A DNA stretch of 64,000 nt, from the NCBI RefSeq assembly GCF_001465595.2, contig NZ_CP013481.2, forward strand, positions 4,216,001 to 4,280,000, read 5' to 3'. Made by a program: the position numbers and the translations under genes. Position 1 is the stretch's first letter. Every line of letters starts with the position of its first letter. Below the pieces are notes generated by a model. It was not told where the DNA came from, did no database searches, and worked only from the letters and a program-made list of their open reading frames with translations. The stretch is from Pandoraea apista (lineage in GTDB: Bacteria > Pseudomonadota > Gammaproteobacteria > Burkholderiales > Burkholderiaceae). This document shows positions 53,994-63,468 of the stretch, in pieces.

Positions 53994-55025
53994 TCACGCC
54001 TTGCCCTGTTGCATGCGCTCGAGTTCCGCCTTCGCCAGATTCTTCAGGTGACGGCGAAGACGCACGATACCCATGTCATGCTGATACAGATGCTCGTTCT
54101 GGTTGGCGTCCGGCTCCATGTCTTCGAGCATCACGCGATCCTGCTCCAGCACCGCCCAGTGACGGGCCTCGAGACGATTGCGATACAGGAAGCGCCACGT
54201 GTCGCGCTGCCAGCCGTCAAGTTTGCGGCAGCGCCAGTGGAACACGGCCGCGAGCTTCGGCGAAATCGGCGTGTAACTGCCCACGATCACGAAGTTGCCG
54301 CCCGGGCCACCTGTCTTCGGGTACGGAATTTCCAGGCGCATCCAGTGCGTGCCGGTATCGGCCCACTCGGTCCAGTCGAAGTTCACGTCGCGCTGGCCTT
54401 CCTTCTCGAAAACGAAACCGCGGTCGGTGTCGCGAATGCGGAAGGCCGCCGTGTTGTCGCCCTCGGCCATCGAGTGCGATTGCTTGTGCAGATACGTGCC
54501 GTGCATCGGGTCCATCACGTTATCGAGCACGTAACGGTAGTCGCCCTTCCACTCGGTGTAGCACAGGAACGACGAGTATTCGCCGTTGGCATCGAGCTCT
54601 TCCGGCAGCACGAGCGGCGGCGGCGTGTCGATGTTCTCGGTGGCGTTGTATAGCCAGATGGCGTCGTTGCGCTCAACGATGTGATACGACTGCGTCGGAC
54701 GCGAGCCTTCGAGCTTGCAGCCCGGGCTGCCCGGCACGCGCATAACCGTACCGTCACAGCGCACCTGCACGCCGTGGTAGCCACACGCGATGCGATCTCC
54801 CATCACGATGCCCTTCGAGAGGGGCGCGCCGCGGTGCGGGCAATGATCGTCGAGGGCATGCACCTTGTTGTCCTGATCGCGCCAGAACACGAGTTTCTTG
54901 CCCAGACGGCGCAACGAGACCGGCTCACGGCCGACCATGTGCGACGGGCAAATCGGATACCACAGTTGCTTCAGGCCGCGCTCGAGAATGGCGTCGGCGG
55001 TGAGGATAGGCTGTTGCGTAGTCAT
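53994..55025 (-). CDS. Rieske non-haem iron oxygenase (VanA-like terminal component)
   Basis: A 343-residue oxygenase alpha-type subunit starting MTTQQPILTADAILERGLK at 55025 after a GGAGAGGT site. The Rieske cluster ligands are C62-x-H64 and C81-x2-H84. The mononuclear iron site is in DNVMDPMHGTYLHKQ, with Asp172, His175 and His180. Length and layout resemble VanA, toluate- or other single-component-type O-demethylases and hydroxylases rather than classic alpha-beta dioxygenases; no beta subunit gene is present. Electrons should come from the reductase encoded two genes downstream. Confidence 0.92.
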   Translation of the reverse strand: MTTQQPILTADAILERGLKQLWYPICPSHMVGREPVSLRRLGKKLVFWRDQDNKVHALDDHCPHRGAPLSKGIVMGDRIACGYHGVQVRCDGTVMRVPGSPGCKLEGSRPTQSYHIVERNDAIWLYNATENIDTPPPLVLPEELDANGEYSSFLCYTEWKGDYRYVLDNVMDPMHGTYLHKQSHSMAEGDNTAAFRIRDTDRGFVFEKEGQRDVNFDWTEWADTGTHWMRLEIPYPKTGGPGGNFVIVGSYTPISPKLAAVFHWRCRKLDGWQRDTWRFLYRNRLEARHWAVLEQDRVMLEDMEPDANQNEHLYQHDMGIVRLRRHLKNLAKAELERMQQGKA

Positions 55026-55090
55026 GGGGGACCTCTCCATCGCGGTCGCCGCGCATTGGTGGCGGGCGGCGACTGCGTTATGTGATTTAT

Positions 55091-55312
55091 TTACTCTTCT
55101 GCCATTCGGGCAATCTGCGCGGTGTAGACGGCTTCCGTCCACACGTCGCCTTCCTGCGGGCCAGGTCCGGTGCGATTCAAATACGCCACGAGACCCGCCA
55201 GGTCGTGCGTGCCGGCGGCGTAGGCACGCTCGATGGCGTCGCCCAGCAGGCTTTCGTATTGCGTCGGCTCATGACGACGCGCTTGATGCGGTTCGAGATA
55301 ACGGTCCATCAT
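55091..55312 (-). CDS. Small conserved-looking protein beside the Rieske oxygenase gene
   Basis: A 73-residue protein starting MMDRYLEPHQARRHEPTQYE; the two ATGs at 55312 and 55309 share a GGAGG site, and the second has better spacing. The first ATG overlaps the upstream stop as ATGA. The body is mostly helical (YESLLGDAIERAYAAGTHDLAGLVAYLNRTG) and ends WTEAVYTAQIARMAEE. It may belong to the small helix-turn-helix proteins annotated as recombinase-like in similar Rieske gene neighbourhoods, but I am not certain. It could be an accessory subunit; function is unknown. Confidence 0.65.
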   Translation of the reverse strand: MMDRYLEPHQARRHEPTQYESLLGDAIERAYAAGTHDLAGLVAYLNRTGPGPQEGDVWTEAVYTAQIARMAEE

Positions 55313-55650
55313 TTCCCTCCATTGCGAACCCGTTCGCGAATGCGTGCGTGCACGGGTACGAAGTCGTAAGTCGGATAGCATTCGGTGCGAAACACGCCCC
55401 AGGCCGAGCGCTCCAGTTCCACGTTGACCACCGGCAGCAGGTGCGGCGGCAGTTCCAGCGTGACGATCTGGCCGAAGCCCATCGCCACGATCCACGACAC
55501 CACCTTTACACCGGCCGGCGGAAAGCGCTCCCACCACTCGGCGGCTTTCAGGCGTTCCTGAAATTCGTCGAGATTGTTCGACTGGTCGTGCCGCAGAAAC
55601 ACCGTGAGCAACATGGTCTCGGGCTGAGCAGCGGGTGCGTTCTCACTCAT
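55309..55650 (-). CDS. Unrecognised 113-residue protein in the catabolic cluster
   Basis: Starts MSENAPAAQPETMLLTVFLRHDQSNN at 55650, 14 bases after the binding-protein stop. It shows alternating strands and helices (LLTVFLRH, LDEFQERLKAAEWWERFPP, VKVVSWIVAMGFGQIVTLELP), compatible with a small ferredoxin-like or dimeric alpha-beta barrel fold such as EthD/muconolactone-isomerase-like proteins, but no motif settles this. It ends in overlap with the next small gene. It may be an accessory enzyme of the pathway. Confidence 0.7.
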   Translation of the reverse strand: MSENAPAAQPETMLLTVFLRHDQSNNLDEFQERLKAAEWWERFPPAGVKVVSWIVAMGFGQIVTLELPPHLLPVVNVELERSAWGVFRTECYPTYDFVPVHARIRERVRNGGK

Positions 55651-55663
55651 GGGGCGCCTCGCC

Positions 55664-56674
55664 TTATTGCACGAACTGGTTAGTGTAGAGATCCGTCGGA
55701 TTCGACTTCTCACGGATCACCTTTTCCTGCGCGTAGAAGTCCTGGAGCTTGATCACGCGCGCCGGATCGAACGCGCCCAGTCGCTGCTGGCCCGGATAGA
55801 CGTTGCGGGCGTAATACGTGAGGATCTTCTCGATCTCCGCTTCCTTACCCTTGTAGGCCGGCACCGCTGCGCAGTACTCCTTCGCCGCCGACGCCGGGTC
55901 ACGCATGATCTCTGCCACCGACTTGATCGTGGCGCGAACGAACTTGCGAATCATCTCCGGCTTCTCGGCAATGGTCTTGTCCGATGCCAGAATCGCCTGC
56001 GCCATGCCCGGGAAGTACTTGTCGGTCGACGTCATGGTGATCTTCACACCCGCATCTTCGATGTTCTGCGCCCACTCCGGCGTGCCCACCATGGCTTCGG
56101 CCTTGCCCGTGGCCACTTGCTGCCATACGCCCGCCGGGCCTGCGCCCTGAATACGTGCGTCGTTGCGCGTGAGCCCCGCAGAAGCGAGCAGGCCGAGCGT
56201 GGCGTAGAAGCCCGTGTCCTGATAGGCGAGCACCGTGATCGTCTTGCCTTTCAGATCGGCCGGCGACTTGATGTTCGCGTCGTCGCGCACGACCAACTGG
56301 TGCAGCGTGCGCCCGCCGAGCAGTGCCACGCCCTTGATGGGAATACCGTTCGGGCGCAACACGATCGGCGTGTCGCCCAGGCCACCGCCCAGATCGCCGT
56401 TGCCAGAGGCGAGTTGCTTGCCGACGTCGGCGCCGCCTTGCACGGTCAGCCAGCGCACCGACAGCCCTTCAGCGGCGTAGTAGCCCTTCTTCTCGGCCAG
56501 CATCAGCGGCGCGAAGGCCGGCAGGTTGGCCGGTGCCGGCAGCAGATAGGTGATCTGCTGGGTCGCCGGCTGGGCCATGACCGGCGCCGCCAGACTCGTG
56601 AGTGCGGCCACGGCACACAGGCCTGCGGCTTGGCGCGCGCGGCGCGCCAACGATGCACGGAAAATCGACAACAT
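55664..56674 (-). CDS. NitT/TauT-type periplasmic substrate-binding protein
   Basis: A 336-residue protein with a signal peptide (hydrophobic stretch AAGLCAVAALTSLAAPVMA, cleavage near residue 35). It has the NMT1/SsuA-like pattern: MLAEKKGYYAAEGLSVRWLTVQGGADVGKQLASGNGDLGGG, then GVALLGGRTLHQLVVRDD and ADLKGKTITVLAYQDTGFYATLGLL. Such proteins bind sulfonates, nitrate, thiamine precursors or aromatic acids. No permease or ATPase gene is adjacent within the window. It probably captures the substrate of the surrounding catabolic cluster. Confidence 0.87.
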   Translation of the reverse strand: MLSIFRASLARRARQAAGLCAVAALTSLAAPVMAQPATQQITYLLPAPANLPAFAPLMLAEKKGYYAAEGLSVRWLTVQGGADVGKQLASGNGDLGGGLGDTPIVLRPNGIPIKGVALLGGRTLHQLVVRDDANIKSPADLKGKTITVLAYQDTGFYATLGLLASAGLTRNDARIQGAGPAGVWQQVATGKAEAMVGTPEWAQNIEDAGVKITMTSTDKYFPGMAQAILASDKTIAEKPEMIRKFVRATIKSVAEIMRDPASAAKEYCAAVPAYKGKEAEIEKILTYYARNVYPGQQRLGAFDPARVIKLQDFYAQEKVIREKSNPTDLYTNQFVQ

Positions 56675-56748
56675 ATCTTTGCCTCGCTCAAGTATCGGGT
56701 TACCGCAATGCCCCGTGCATTGCGGCTTGCTTTGGCACTACCTGTCGT

Positions 56749-58245
56749 TCACACCCGGCCCGCCCAGGCGAGCGGGTTGTCGTTCATGCCCCAATAGAGG
56801 CTTTTCTGGTTTGTGTATTCCAACAGGCCCAGACGGCCCTTCTCGCGCCCCATGCCGCTCTCCTTCCAGCCGCCGAATGGCGTCGAGATCGAGAACTGCT
56901 TGTAGGTATTGATCCACACGGTGCCTGTCTCGAGCGCGCGGCCCACGCGCCACGCGCGCTTGTAGTCGCGAGTCCAGATACCGGCCGCCAGACCATAGAC
57001 ACTGTCGTTTGCCTCGGCCAGCAGATCGTCTTCGTTCTCGAACGGCAGTACCGCCAGCACCGGCCCGAAAATCTCTTCCTGCACCATGCGCGCCTGATTC
57101 GTCAGTCCCGCGATAATGGTCGGCAGGTAGAAGTAGCCCTTCTCGCGGCCGTCGCCCGACGCACGCTCGCCGCCGCACAACAGGCGGCCGCCCTCTTCCA
57201 GTCCGATGGCGACATAGCGCTCGATCGATTCGCGATGGGCAGACGTGACGAGCGGCCCCATCTGCGTGTCTTCGCGCAACGGATCGCCCACGCGCAACTG
57301 CTTCGCGCCTGCCACGAGCCGCTCGACGAACGTGTCGAAGATCGCCTTGTGCACAAACAGACGCGAGCCCGCTATGCACGACTCACCCGACGAACTGAAA
57401 ATGCCGTAGAGCACGCCGGCCACGGCATGATCGATGTCGGCGTCTTCGAACACGATGGTTGGCGACTTGCCTCCCAGTTCGAGCGAGACCGGCATGAGCT
57501 TGTCCGCCGCCAGCCTGGCGATGCCACGGCCGACTTCGGTGCCGCCGGTAAAGGCGACCTTTTTGACCTTGGGATGACGCACGAGAATGTCGCCGATGAC
57601 CGAGCCCTTGCCGGGAAGCACCGACAGCACGCCGCGCGGCACACCGGCGGCTTCGCAGATGCGGCCCAGTTCGAGCGAAGCGAGCGGCGTGACTTCCGCA
57701 GGCTTGAGCACCACGGCATTGCCTGCCGCGAGTGCCGGAGCAAGCTTCTGCGCGTCCGAAGCGATCGGCGAATTCCACGGTGTGATGGCGGCCACGACAC
57801 CGAGCGGTTCGTGCACGCTCATCGTCAGGTAATCGCCACGCGACGGCGTGAGCGTTTCCTCGAGCGTCTCCAGGCACGACGCGAAGTAGCGGAACGTGCC
57901 CGCAGCGCTCGCCACCAGCGCACGAGTCTCGCTGATCGGCTTGCCGTTGTCGCGGCGTTGCAGATGCGCAAGCGATTCGGCACGTTGCGTAATGCCGTCG
58001 GCCACACGGTGCAGCACCGCGGCGCGCTGATGCGGTTTCAGTCCGGCCCAGTCGGCGCGACGCCATGCGGCGTCGGCCACTTCGACCGCTTCGACGGCGT
58101 CTTCGGCACCGGCCGCCGCGATCTCGGCGTTCACACTTTCGTCGGCCGGGTACAGGCTTTGGTAGCGCTTGCCGGTACCGGCACGCCATTCGCCGCCGAC
58201 CAGAATGTCGCTCGAAAACCCTTGCAGCAAATCTTGATGGCTCAT
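56749..58245 (-). CDS. Aldehyde dehydrogenase
   Basis: A 498-residue NAD(P)-dependent ALDH. It keeps Asn158 (ITPWNSP), Lys181 in VVLKPAE, the Rossmann turn FTGGTEVGRG at 232-241, the general base Glu256 in LELGGKS and the catalytic Cys290 in SSSGESCIAGSR. It oxidises an aldehyde to the acid, here likely the product of the ThDP-enzyme or ring-cleavage steps. It resembles the semialdehyde and betaine-aldehyde groups without clear specificity. It lies 13 bases after the aspartate-dehydrogenase-like gene and 74 before the binding-protein gene. Confidence 0.93.
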   Translation of the reverse strand: MSHQDLLQGFSSDILVGGEWRAGTGKRYQSLYPADESVNAEIAAAGAEDAVEAVEVADAAWRRADWAGLKPHQRAAVLHRVADGITQRAESLAHLQRRDNGKPISETRALVASAAGTFRYFASCLETLEETLTPSRGDYLTMSVHEPLGVVAAITPWNSPIASDAQKLAPALAAGNAVVLKPAEVTPLASLELGRICEAAGVPRGVLSVLPGKGSVIGDILVRHPKVKKVAFTGGTEVGRGIARLAADKLMPVSLELGGKSPTIVFEDADIDHAVAGVLYGIFSSSGESCIAGSRLFVHKAIFDTFVERLVAGAKQLRVGDPLREDTQMGPLVTSAHRESIERYVAIGLEEGGRLLCGGERASGDGREKGYFYLPTIIAGLTNQARMVQEEIFGPVLAVLPFENEDDLLAEANDSVYGLAAGIWTRDYKRAWRVGRALETGTVWINTYKQFSISTPFGGWKESGMGREKGRLGLLEYTNQKSLYWGMNDNPLAWAGRV

Positions 58246-58258
58246 GATGCGCTTCCTG

Positions 58259-59077
58259 CTAGATCACACAGTTCGCAACGCGATTGCGCAGCGCACGAAT
58301 GGCGGAATAGGCGGTCAGTGCCGACGTCTTGGGGTTGTCCGGCAACGGTTTGCCGCACATTTCCAGCGACATCTCGCCGAACGCGCCACGGGCTGCGATG
58401 TGATGCACGTTGCGCGTAGTCGCGGGATCCGCAATCAGGCGCACGCGCGTTGCATCGAGTCCGAGACCCGCGATGGCCACCGTGGCCGCCACATTCGCAT
58501 TCTTCGGATACAGACGCGCCGCGTCGCGGGCGCTGCCTTCGAAGATCACGGTCGCGGTGGTGATCGCTGCCAGATCGCACACCTGTTCTGCGGGCGTGCC
58601 CTGCCAGCCCAACGGCGGTTTGCGTCCGGTGTAGAGCACCTCGTCCAGACCGCCTTCACGCGCAGCGGCAATCGCATCGATACCGCCGATGGCACCGGAG
58701 AGCAGCGTGACGGTGGACGCGCCATCCTTGGCGGCTTGCTCCAATGCGGCAAGCAGATCGGCGTCGGACAGCGCGCCGATCGAGGCCACTGCGCAGTCGA
58801 TACCCGACTTGAGCAGCGGAACGACGTGTCCCGACAGCGCACTGTGCCCCGCGCACTCGAGCACGAAGTCCGGACGGCTCGACAGCGCTTGCGCCGACGA
58901 CACCACTTCAGTGTCTGCTCGCACGCTGCCACGAACGCGCTCGGCGGCGTCTTCCGGCACGATGACATGGCCTACGCGCAGGTACGGGTCGCTTGCGCAG
59001 GCCTCGTAGACTTTCGAGCCGATGGCGCCGAAACCGATCAATGCGACGTCAATGCGACGGTGGTTCACTTCATGCAT
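58259..59077 (-). CDS. Aspartate dehydrogenase-like (NadX family) oxidoreductase
   Basis: A 272-residue protein starting [21 protein letters not shown] at 59077, with the Rossmann motif GFGAIG at about residues 15-20, [10 protein letters not shown], the [15 protein letters not shown] segment and the conserved [14 protein letters not shown] containing the His typical of aspartate dehydrogenases. Family members interconvert aspartate and oxaloacetate (via iminoaspartate) with NAD(P), but relatives in catabolic clusters may act on other amino acids. Its start overlaps the ThDP-enzyme stop by eight bases (ATGCATGA). Confidence 0.88.
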   Translation of the reverse strand: MHEVNHRRIDVALIGFGAIGSKVYEACASDPYLRVGHVIVPEDAAERVRGSVRADTEVVSSAQALSSRPDFVLECAGHSALSGHVVPLLKSGIDCAVASIGALSDADLLAALEQAAKDGASTVTLLSGAIGGIDAIAAAREGGLDEVLYTGRKPPLGWQGTPAEQVCDLAAITTATVIFEGSARDAARLYPKNANVAATVAIAGLGLDATRVRLIADPATTRNVHHIAARGAFGEMSLEMCGKPLPDNPKTSALTAYSAIRALRNRVANCVI

Positions 59078-60722
59078 TCGCGGGCTCCCGGACCGGCGGG
59101 CCGGCAAAATGCGAGGCGAAGCTGCCGACCGACAGCATGTCGACTTCGAGCAGCACCGGGCCGTCGTGCGCGAATGCGCGGGCCACCGCCCCTTCTGCCT
59201 GATCGATCGCCGTAATACGCTCGTGCTTGAGTTGCAGACTCGCGCAGAACGCTGCGAAGTCCGGTTGGTGCAGTTGCACGTAGTGACGGCGACCGCCGTA
59301 CTGCGCGTCCTGAATGTTGCGAATCACGCCGTAGCATTGGTCGTTCATCAGCAGAATCACGACCGGCGCCTTTTCCTGCACGGCGGTAGCGAGTTCGCCC
59401 ACGTTGACCATCAGGCCGCCGTCGCCGCACAGGGCCACTGTCTTCTTCGCGTTACCGGCGAGTGCCGCGCCGATCCCCATCTGCATGCCTTGACCGATAC
59501 CGCCGCCCAGCGCATGAACGCCTGCGCGCGGCGAGAAGATCTTCAGCAGACGGTTACCCCACGTGCTGTTCGAGATCGTGACATCGCGCACCCAGTTGAA
59601 GTCGCGCCCCAGTGCGCCTTGCAGGGCCGCGACCAGTTGACGGTAAGGCCCGAGACCTTCCGCCACCTGCTTCACGGCAGCATCGCGTGCGGCGGCGAGG
59701 TCGGCGTGGAACGCCGGATCAACCGAGAGACGGCCTTGCAGACGATCAGCCAGCGCATTCAACACGCGTGCGGCGTCGCCTTGCACGAACAGGTCGTTGC
59801 GATAGCCCCGGCCGTCCGCCAGACCGTCGGCGTCAACGCGATACAGCGGGCGCGGCAGCGCCAGCTTGTACTTCAGCGTTTCGTTGCCACGCAAACGCGA
59901 GCCGACCACGAGCACGGCGTCGCAAGTCTTGTAGAACTTCTCGACGGTTGGGTGGATGTTGAACGCACCGAGTGTGGCTGCGTGATCTTCCGGCACGATG
60001 CCGCGGCCTTGCACACTGGTCACGACGCCAAAGCCCATGTCGACCAGGCGCTTGACGGCCGCCTCGGCACCGCGCGCGCCGCCGCCCAGCCACAGCAGCG
60101 GACGATGCGCGGCAGCCAGCTTGTCGGCCAGCTCGGCGACGCGGGCCTCGTCGTGCGTCGGCACCGGAATGTGCGGGGCGGCCAGATCGGCGGGCCATTC
60201 GATTTCCGCCGCCTGAATGTCGATGGGAATCTCCACGCTCACCGGGCCGGTCGGCGCGGTGAGCGCCGCGCGCACGGCTTCGCGTACGGTCGAGAGCGCC
60301 GTGTCGACGCAACGCACACGGTAGGCTGCCTTCGAGATCGCGTTGAGCATGCTGAGCTGATCCGGCGCCTCGTGGATATAGGCAAGATCGCGGTCGAGGA
60401 ACTCGGTCTCGATCTGACCGGTAATGTGCAACACGGGCGTGCCCGCGGTGAGCGCTTCGACCATCGCTCCTGCCGCGTTACCTGCGGCCGTGCCGGTGCT
60501 CGTGAACGCCACGCCGAGACCGCCCGACACGCGCGCAAGGCCGTCGGCCATGTTCAGCGCGCCCGCTTCGCCGCGTGCGCCCACATAGCGGATCTTTTCG
60601 CGGCGCGCGATGGCGTCGAGAATCGGCATGTTGTGAATCGAGATCACGCCGAACGCGGTCTGCACGCCGCACTGTTCGAGAAACGCCGCGATGACTTCGC
60701 CGACGGTGGTTTTGTTAGACAT
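59070..60722 (-). CDS. Thiamine diphosphate-dependent enzyme (acetolactate synthase/decarboxylase family)
   Basis: A 550-residue three-domain ThDP enzyme from the ATG at 60722, which overlaps the SDR stop by eight bases. The N-terminal [22 protein letters not shown] supplies the activating Glu. The C-terminal cofactor motif is [29 protein letters not shown]. The middle Rossmann-like domain (about 195-330) is complete. This layout fits acetolactate synthase-like proteins and 2-oxoacid decarboxylases. With an aldehyde dehydrogenase nearby, decarboxylation of a 2-oxo acid to an aldehyde is plausible; carboligation cannot be excluded. No small regulatory subunit gene is present. Confidence 0.88.
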   Translation of the reverse strand: MSNKTTVGEVIAAFLEQCGVQTAFGVISIHNMPILDAIARREKIRYVGARGEAGALNMADGLARVSGGLGVAFTSTGTAAGNAAGAMVEALTAGTPVLHITGQIETEFLDRDLAYIHEAPDQLSMLNAISKAAYRVRCVDTALSTVREAVRAALTAPTGPVSVEIPIDIQAAEIEWPADLAAPHIPVPTHDEARVAELADKLAAAHRPLLWLGGGARGAEAAVKRLVDMGFGVVTSVQGRGIVPEDHAATLGAFNIHPTVEKFYKTCDAVLVVGSRLRGNETLKYKLALPRPLYRVDADGLADGRGYRNDLFVQGDAARVLNALADRLQGRLSVDPAFHADLAAARDAAVKQVAEGLGPYRQLVAALQGALGRDFNWVRDVTISNSTWGNRLLKIFSPRAGVHALGGGIGQGMQMGIGAALAGNAKKTVALCGDGGLMVNVGELATAVQEKAPVVILLMNDQCYGVIRNIQDAQYGGRRHYVQLHQPDFAAFCASLQLKHERITAIDQAEGAVARAFAHDGPVLLEVDMLSVGSFASHFAGPPVREPANA

Positions 60723-61521
60723 GTCTTGCCAAGCCTCCGGAAACATCGATATGGCTGCCCGTCGTATAGGACGATTGCGGGCTCGCCAGGAAAAAGATCG
60801 CCGCGGCCGCCTCTTCAGGCTTGCCCAGGCGTTGCAACTGGATCTGCTTCTTGCGGGCCAGCGCCCCGGTCCACTCCTCCCACGTCTTGCCTTCGCCCTG
60901 CTCGGCGAAGCGTCGACGCCACTGGCCCGACTCCACCAATCCGATCAGGATGGAATTGACACGCACACCGTCGGGCGCGAACTCGCTCGCCATCGAGCGC
61001 ACGAGATTCTGAATCCCCGCGCGCGCCGATGAGGTCGCCACCATGTGCGGCTCCGGCTGGAGCGCAAGCAGCGAGTTGACGCAGACGATCGCGGCGTCTC
61101 CCGTCTCGCGCGCCGCCTCACGCAGCATCGGCAGACATGCGCGTGTGGTACGAATCACGCTGAAGTACTTCAGCTCCAACTCTTCGCGCCACGCCTCGTC
61201 GGTCGTATCGGCAAACGTCGACACACGGCCCTGCCCGGCGTTGTTCACCAGCATGTCGAGACGCCCGAACTCGCCGCGAATGCGCTCGGCCAGCGCAGTC
61301 ACGTCGTTCGCGTTGAGTACATCGCACTGCGCGGCAATGAGACGCGCATCGGGATGACGCTCGCGCAATTGCGCCTCGGCCTGCGCAAGACGCTCGGGGT
61401 TACGGCCGCAGATCGCGACAGCGGCACCTGCGTCGAGCAGGCGGCTGGCGGTGGCGAGGCCAATGCCGGACGTACCGCCGGTGACCAGCGCAGCGCGCCG
61501 GGTGAGGTCGATCTTGATCAT
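60715..61521 (-). CDS. Short-chain dehydrogenase/reductase with altered active site
   Basis: A 268-residue classical-size SDR. The cofactor motif TGGTSGIG is at residues 14-21 and NNAG is at about 92-95. The expected catalytic Tyr-x-x-x-Lys is not found: after the Ser in VCVNSLLALQPEP the sequence is HMVATSSARAG, with neither Tyr nor the usual Lys. The PDGVRVNSILIGLV and ending YTTGSHIDVSGG are normal. It may use another mechanism or have a non-redox role. Its start overlaps the IclR stop as ATGA and its stop overlaps the ThDP gene by eight bases, so expression is tightly coupled. Confidence 0.87.
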   Translation of the reverse strand: MIKIDLTRRAALVTGGTSGIGLATASRLLDAGAAVAICGRNPERLAQAEAQLRERHPDARLIAAQCDVLNANDVTALAERIRGEFGRLDMLVNNAGQGRVSTFADTTDEAWREELELKYFSVIRTTRACLPMLREAARETGDAAIVCVNSLLALQPEPHMVATSSARAGIQNLVRSMASEFAPDGVRVNSILIGLVESGQWRRRFAEQGEGKTWEEWTGALARKKQIQLQRLGKPEEAAAAIFFLASPQSSYTTGSHIDVSGGLARHV

Positions 61522-62459
61522 TTCAATCCCAGTGACTTCATGTAGGGGGTGGGTTGACGGTCGCTGCCCGGTCGATAGTTCAGACGATGCGACAGCGCAT
61601 CGGCCGCCTCGCGCACCTGTCCGATCAGCCCCGCATCGAGCATTGACGAATCGATGTTGGCGCGCGGAATGGTCACGGTGATGGCGGCGCAGATACGGCC
61701 CGCGTCGTTGCGCACCGGTGCACTCACGACACTGATGCCCCGCTCGAACGACGAAGCCGACACCGCGTAACCGCGCTCGGCGTCTTCACGCACCCGTTCG
61801 AACAACTCCGCAAGCGTCTCGGGCGTTTGCGGCGTGTATTTTTCCAGCGTCTTTTCCGGATACAGCGCACGAAGCTCGGCCAGCGTCAGGTCGCCCATCA
61901 GCACATGGCCATGCACCGTTGCATGCGCCGGCAGACGCGTGCCGACGTTTACCTTGATCGAATTGAAAACGCCGGCAACGCTTTGCGCCTTCGCCACGAA
62001 CACGATGTCTCGCCCGTCCCGGATCACGATGTGCGAGGTCAATTGCGTGGCGTCGCGCAGCCGTTCGATGATCGGAATCCCCAGATCGGTCAACTCCAGC
62101 GAACTGAGGTATTCGAAGCCCAGACGCAGCACTGCCACGCCCAGACGGAAATTCTTCTCGCTCCCCGCGCGCTCCAGAAAACCCATCGCTTCAAGCGTCT
62201 GCAACAAACGGAAAACGGTGGTACGCGGAATGCCGAGGCGTTGCGACAACTCCGGCGCGCTGAATACGGCCTCGCGCGGCGAGAACTGCGTAAGAATGCG
62301 CAAGCCGCGCTCCAGACCGGGCACGAGATAACGGGTGTCGGACGTTGAACCTTCGGCGAGTTCGTCGCCATCGGTCTGGGTGTCCTGAAGACCGAGCTTG
62401 TCGTCTTCGATCTGCGCGTCGGGCGCTGCCGCTGCGCGCTTCGGGGTTGCCGGTGCCAT
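61518..62459 (-). CDS. IclR family transcriptional regulator inside the catabolic cluster
   Basis: A 313-residue regulator with a poorly conserved 45-residue N-terminal tail. The winged helix follows (LERGLRILTQFSPREAVFSAPELSQRLGIPRTTVFRLLQTLEAMGFLER), then the ligand domain (LGIPIIERLRDATQLTSHIVIRDGRDIVFVAKAQS and SSFERGISVVSAPVRNDAG). Unlike most IclR genes it is transcribed with its targets: one base separates it from the hydrolase gene, and its stop overlaps the SDR start. Control therefore probably acts on a promoter further upstream, outside or near the right edge of the window. Confidence 0.9.
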   Translation of the reverse strand: MAPATPKRAAAAPDAQIEDDKLGLQDTQTDGDELAEGSTSDTRYLVPGLERGLRILTQFSPREAVFSAPELSQRLGIPRTTVFRLLQTLEAMGFLERAGSEKNFRLGVAVLRLGFEYLSSLELTDLGIPIIERLRDATQLTSHIVIRDGRDIVFVAKAQSVAGVFNSIKVNVGTRLPAHATVHGHVLMGDLTLAELRALYPEKTLEKYTPQTPETLAELFERVREDAERGYAVSASSFERGISVVSAPVRNDAGRICAAITVTIPRANIDSSMLDAGLIGQVREAADALSHRLNYRPGSDRQPTPYMKSLGLK

Positions 62460-62460
62460 G

Positions 62461-63369
62461 TCAGCGCTCTCCTGCCGCGATGCGCTCGAGCCACGCCGCG
62501 AGCGCGGCGTTCAGAACGTCCGGGGTTTCGATGTACGACGCGTGTCCCGCGCCTTCGATGATCTGCAGTGGCACGCCGGCCACGTCGGCAATCGTCTGGC
62601 AAGCTGCGGGCGTCGTGATCGCATCCTGTGCGCCGACCGCCACGGCCACCGGCCCGGCGTTCGCGGCCACGTATTGCGCCAACTCGCCGGCGACGTCGCC
62701 GTTCGAGAGAAGGTGCGTCGCCTGCCGGTATCCGGCGGGATGCACGCGCGCCATGTTCCATTTCACCCAGGAGCGCGGCAGGTCTGCGGCATTCGGCGCG
62801 ACGAGATTGTCGCTGCGCTCGCGGGCCATGCCGGCCGGGCCCAGCTTGTCGAGCATCGCCAGACGGCTATCGCGCTTGCTTACGCGCACGTCCGGATCGG
62901 CCTTGCCGTAACCGCCGGCCGGCGAGCAGAGAAAGAGTCCACTCACACGCTGCGGGGAGCGGCTCGCAAACTTCGTCGCCATGATCGCACCCAGCGAGTG
63001 GCCAACGAGAGCGACACGCTTGAGTCCCAGGGCATCGAGCCACGCCTCAAGCGCGTCGGCGTAAGCATCGGCATGCGGCTCGGCATCGGCGACGTTCGAC
63101 GTCTGCCCATAGCCCGGGGCGTCCCACGCGTAAAGCTCGGCGTTAAGCCCTGTGGCTTCGAACTGCGCCAGCCATGACGCCGCGCCGGACCCAATGCCGT
63201 GCAGCATCACGACCGGCATGCCACCCTCGGCACGCGCGCCAGCGCAGCGATAGCCGACGGTGCCCGTACGCGTGGCGAGCGTGCGGTACGGGAAAGCATT
63301 CAGACGCGCGCGCAGCGGTGCGACGGCGGCATCTTCGGGCACTTCGGACAGTGAGGCTTCGGCTTGCAT
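62461..63369 (-). CDS. Alpha/beta hydrolase (meta-cleavage-product hydrolase-like)
   Basis: A 302-residue hydrolase starting MQAEASLSEVPEDAAVAPLR at 63369. The oxyanion-loop motif HGIGSGAASW is near residues 57-66, the nucleophile elbow GHSLGA near 123-128, and the catalytic His in EGAGHASYIETPD near 280. The layout is that of MhpC/BphD-type C-C hydrolases and related esterases. With an extradiol-type dioxygenase in the same cluster, hydrolysis of a ring-cleavage product is a reasonable inference. It ends one base before the IclR start and lies 99 bases after the cupin gene. Confidence 0.87.
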   Translation of the reverse strand: MQAEASLSEVPEDAAVAPLRARLNAFPYRTLATRTGTVGYRCAGARAEGGMPVVMLHGIGSGAASWLAQFEATGLNAELYAWDAPGYGQTSNVADAEPHADAYADALEAWLDALGLKRVALVGHSLGAIMATKFASRSPQRVSGLFLCSPAGGYGKADPDVRVSKRDSRLAMLDKLGPAGMARERSDNLVAPNAADLPRSWVKWNMARVHPAGYRQATHLLSNGDVAGELAQYVAANAGPVAVAVGAQDAITTPAACQTIADVAGVPLQIIEGAGHASYIETPDVLNAALAAWLERIAAGER

Positions 63370-63468
63370 GGTCTGAACTGAACGTCTGACTTCGTGAATT
63401 CCTGCCGGTGCGGCGCCTGCCAGCGGCAGACACCTCACCGGGCTTTCCGGGACGACCGCCCGGGCGGC

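Noticed and set aside
59022..60959. A 645-codon plus-strand frame opposite the ThDP enzyme gene.
   Set aside because: The minus strand encodes an intact ThDP enzyme with both cofactor motifs; the plus frame has no recognisable domain.
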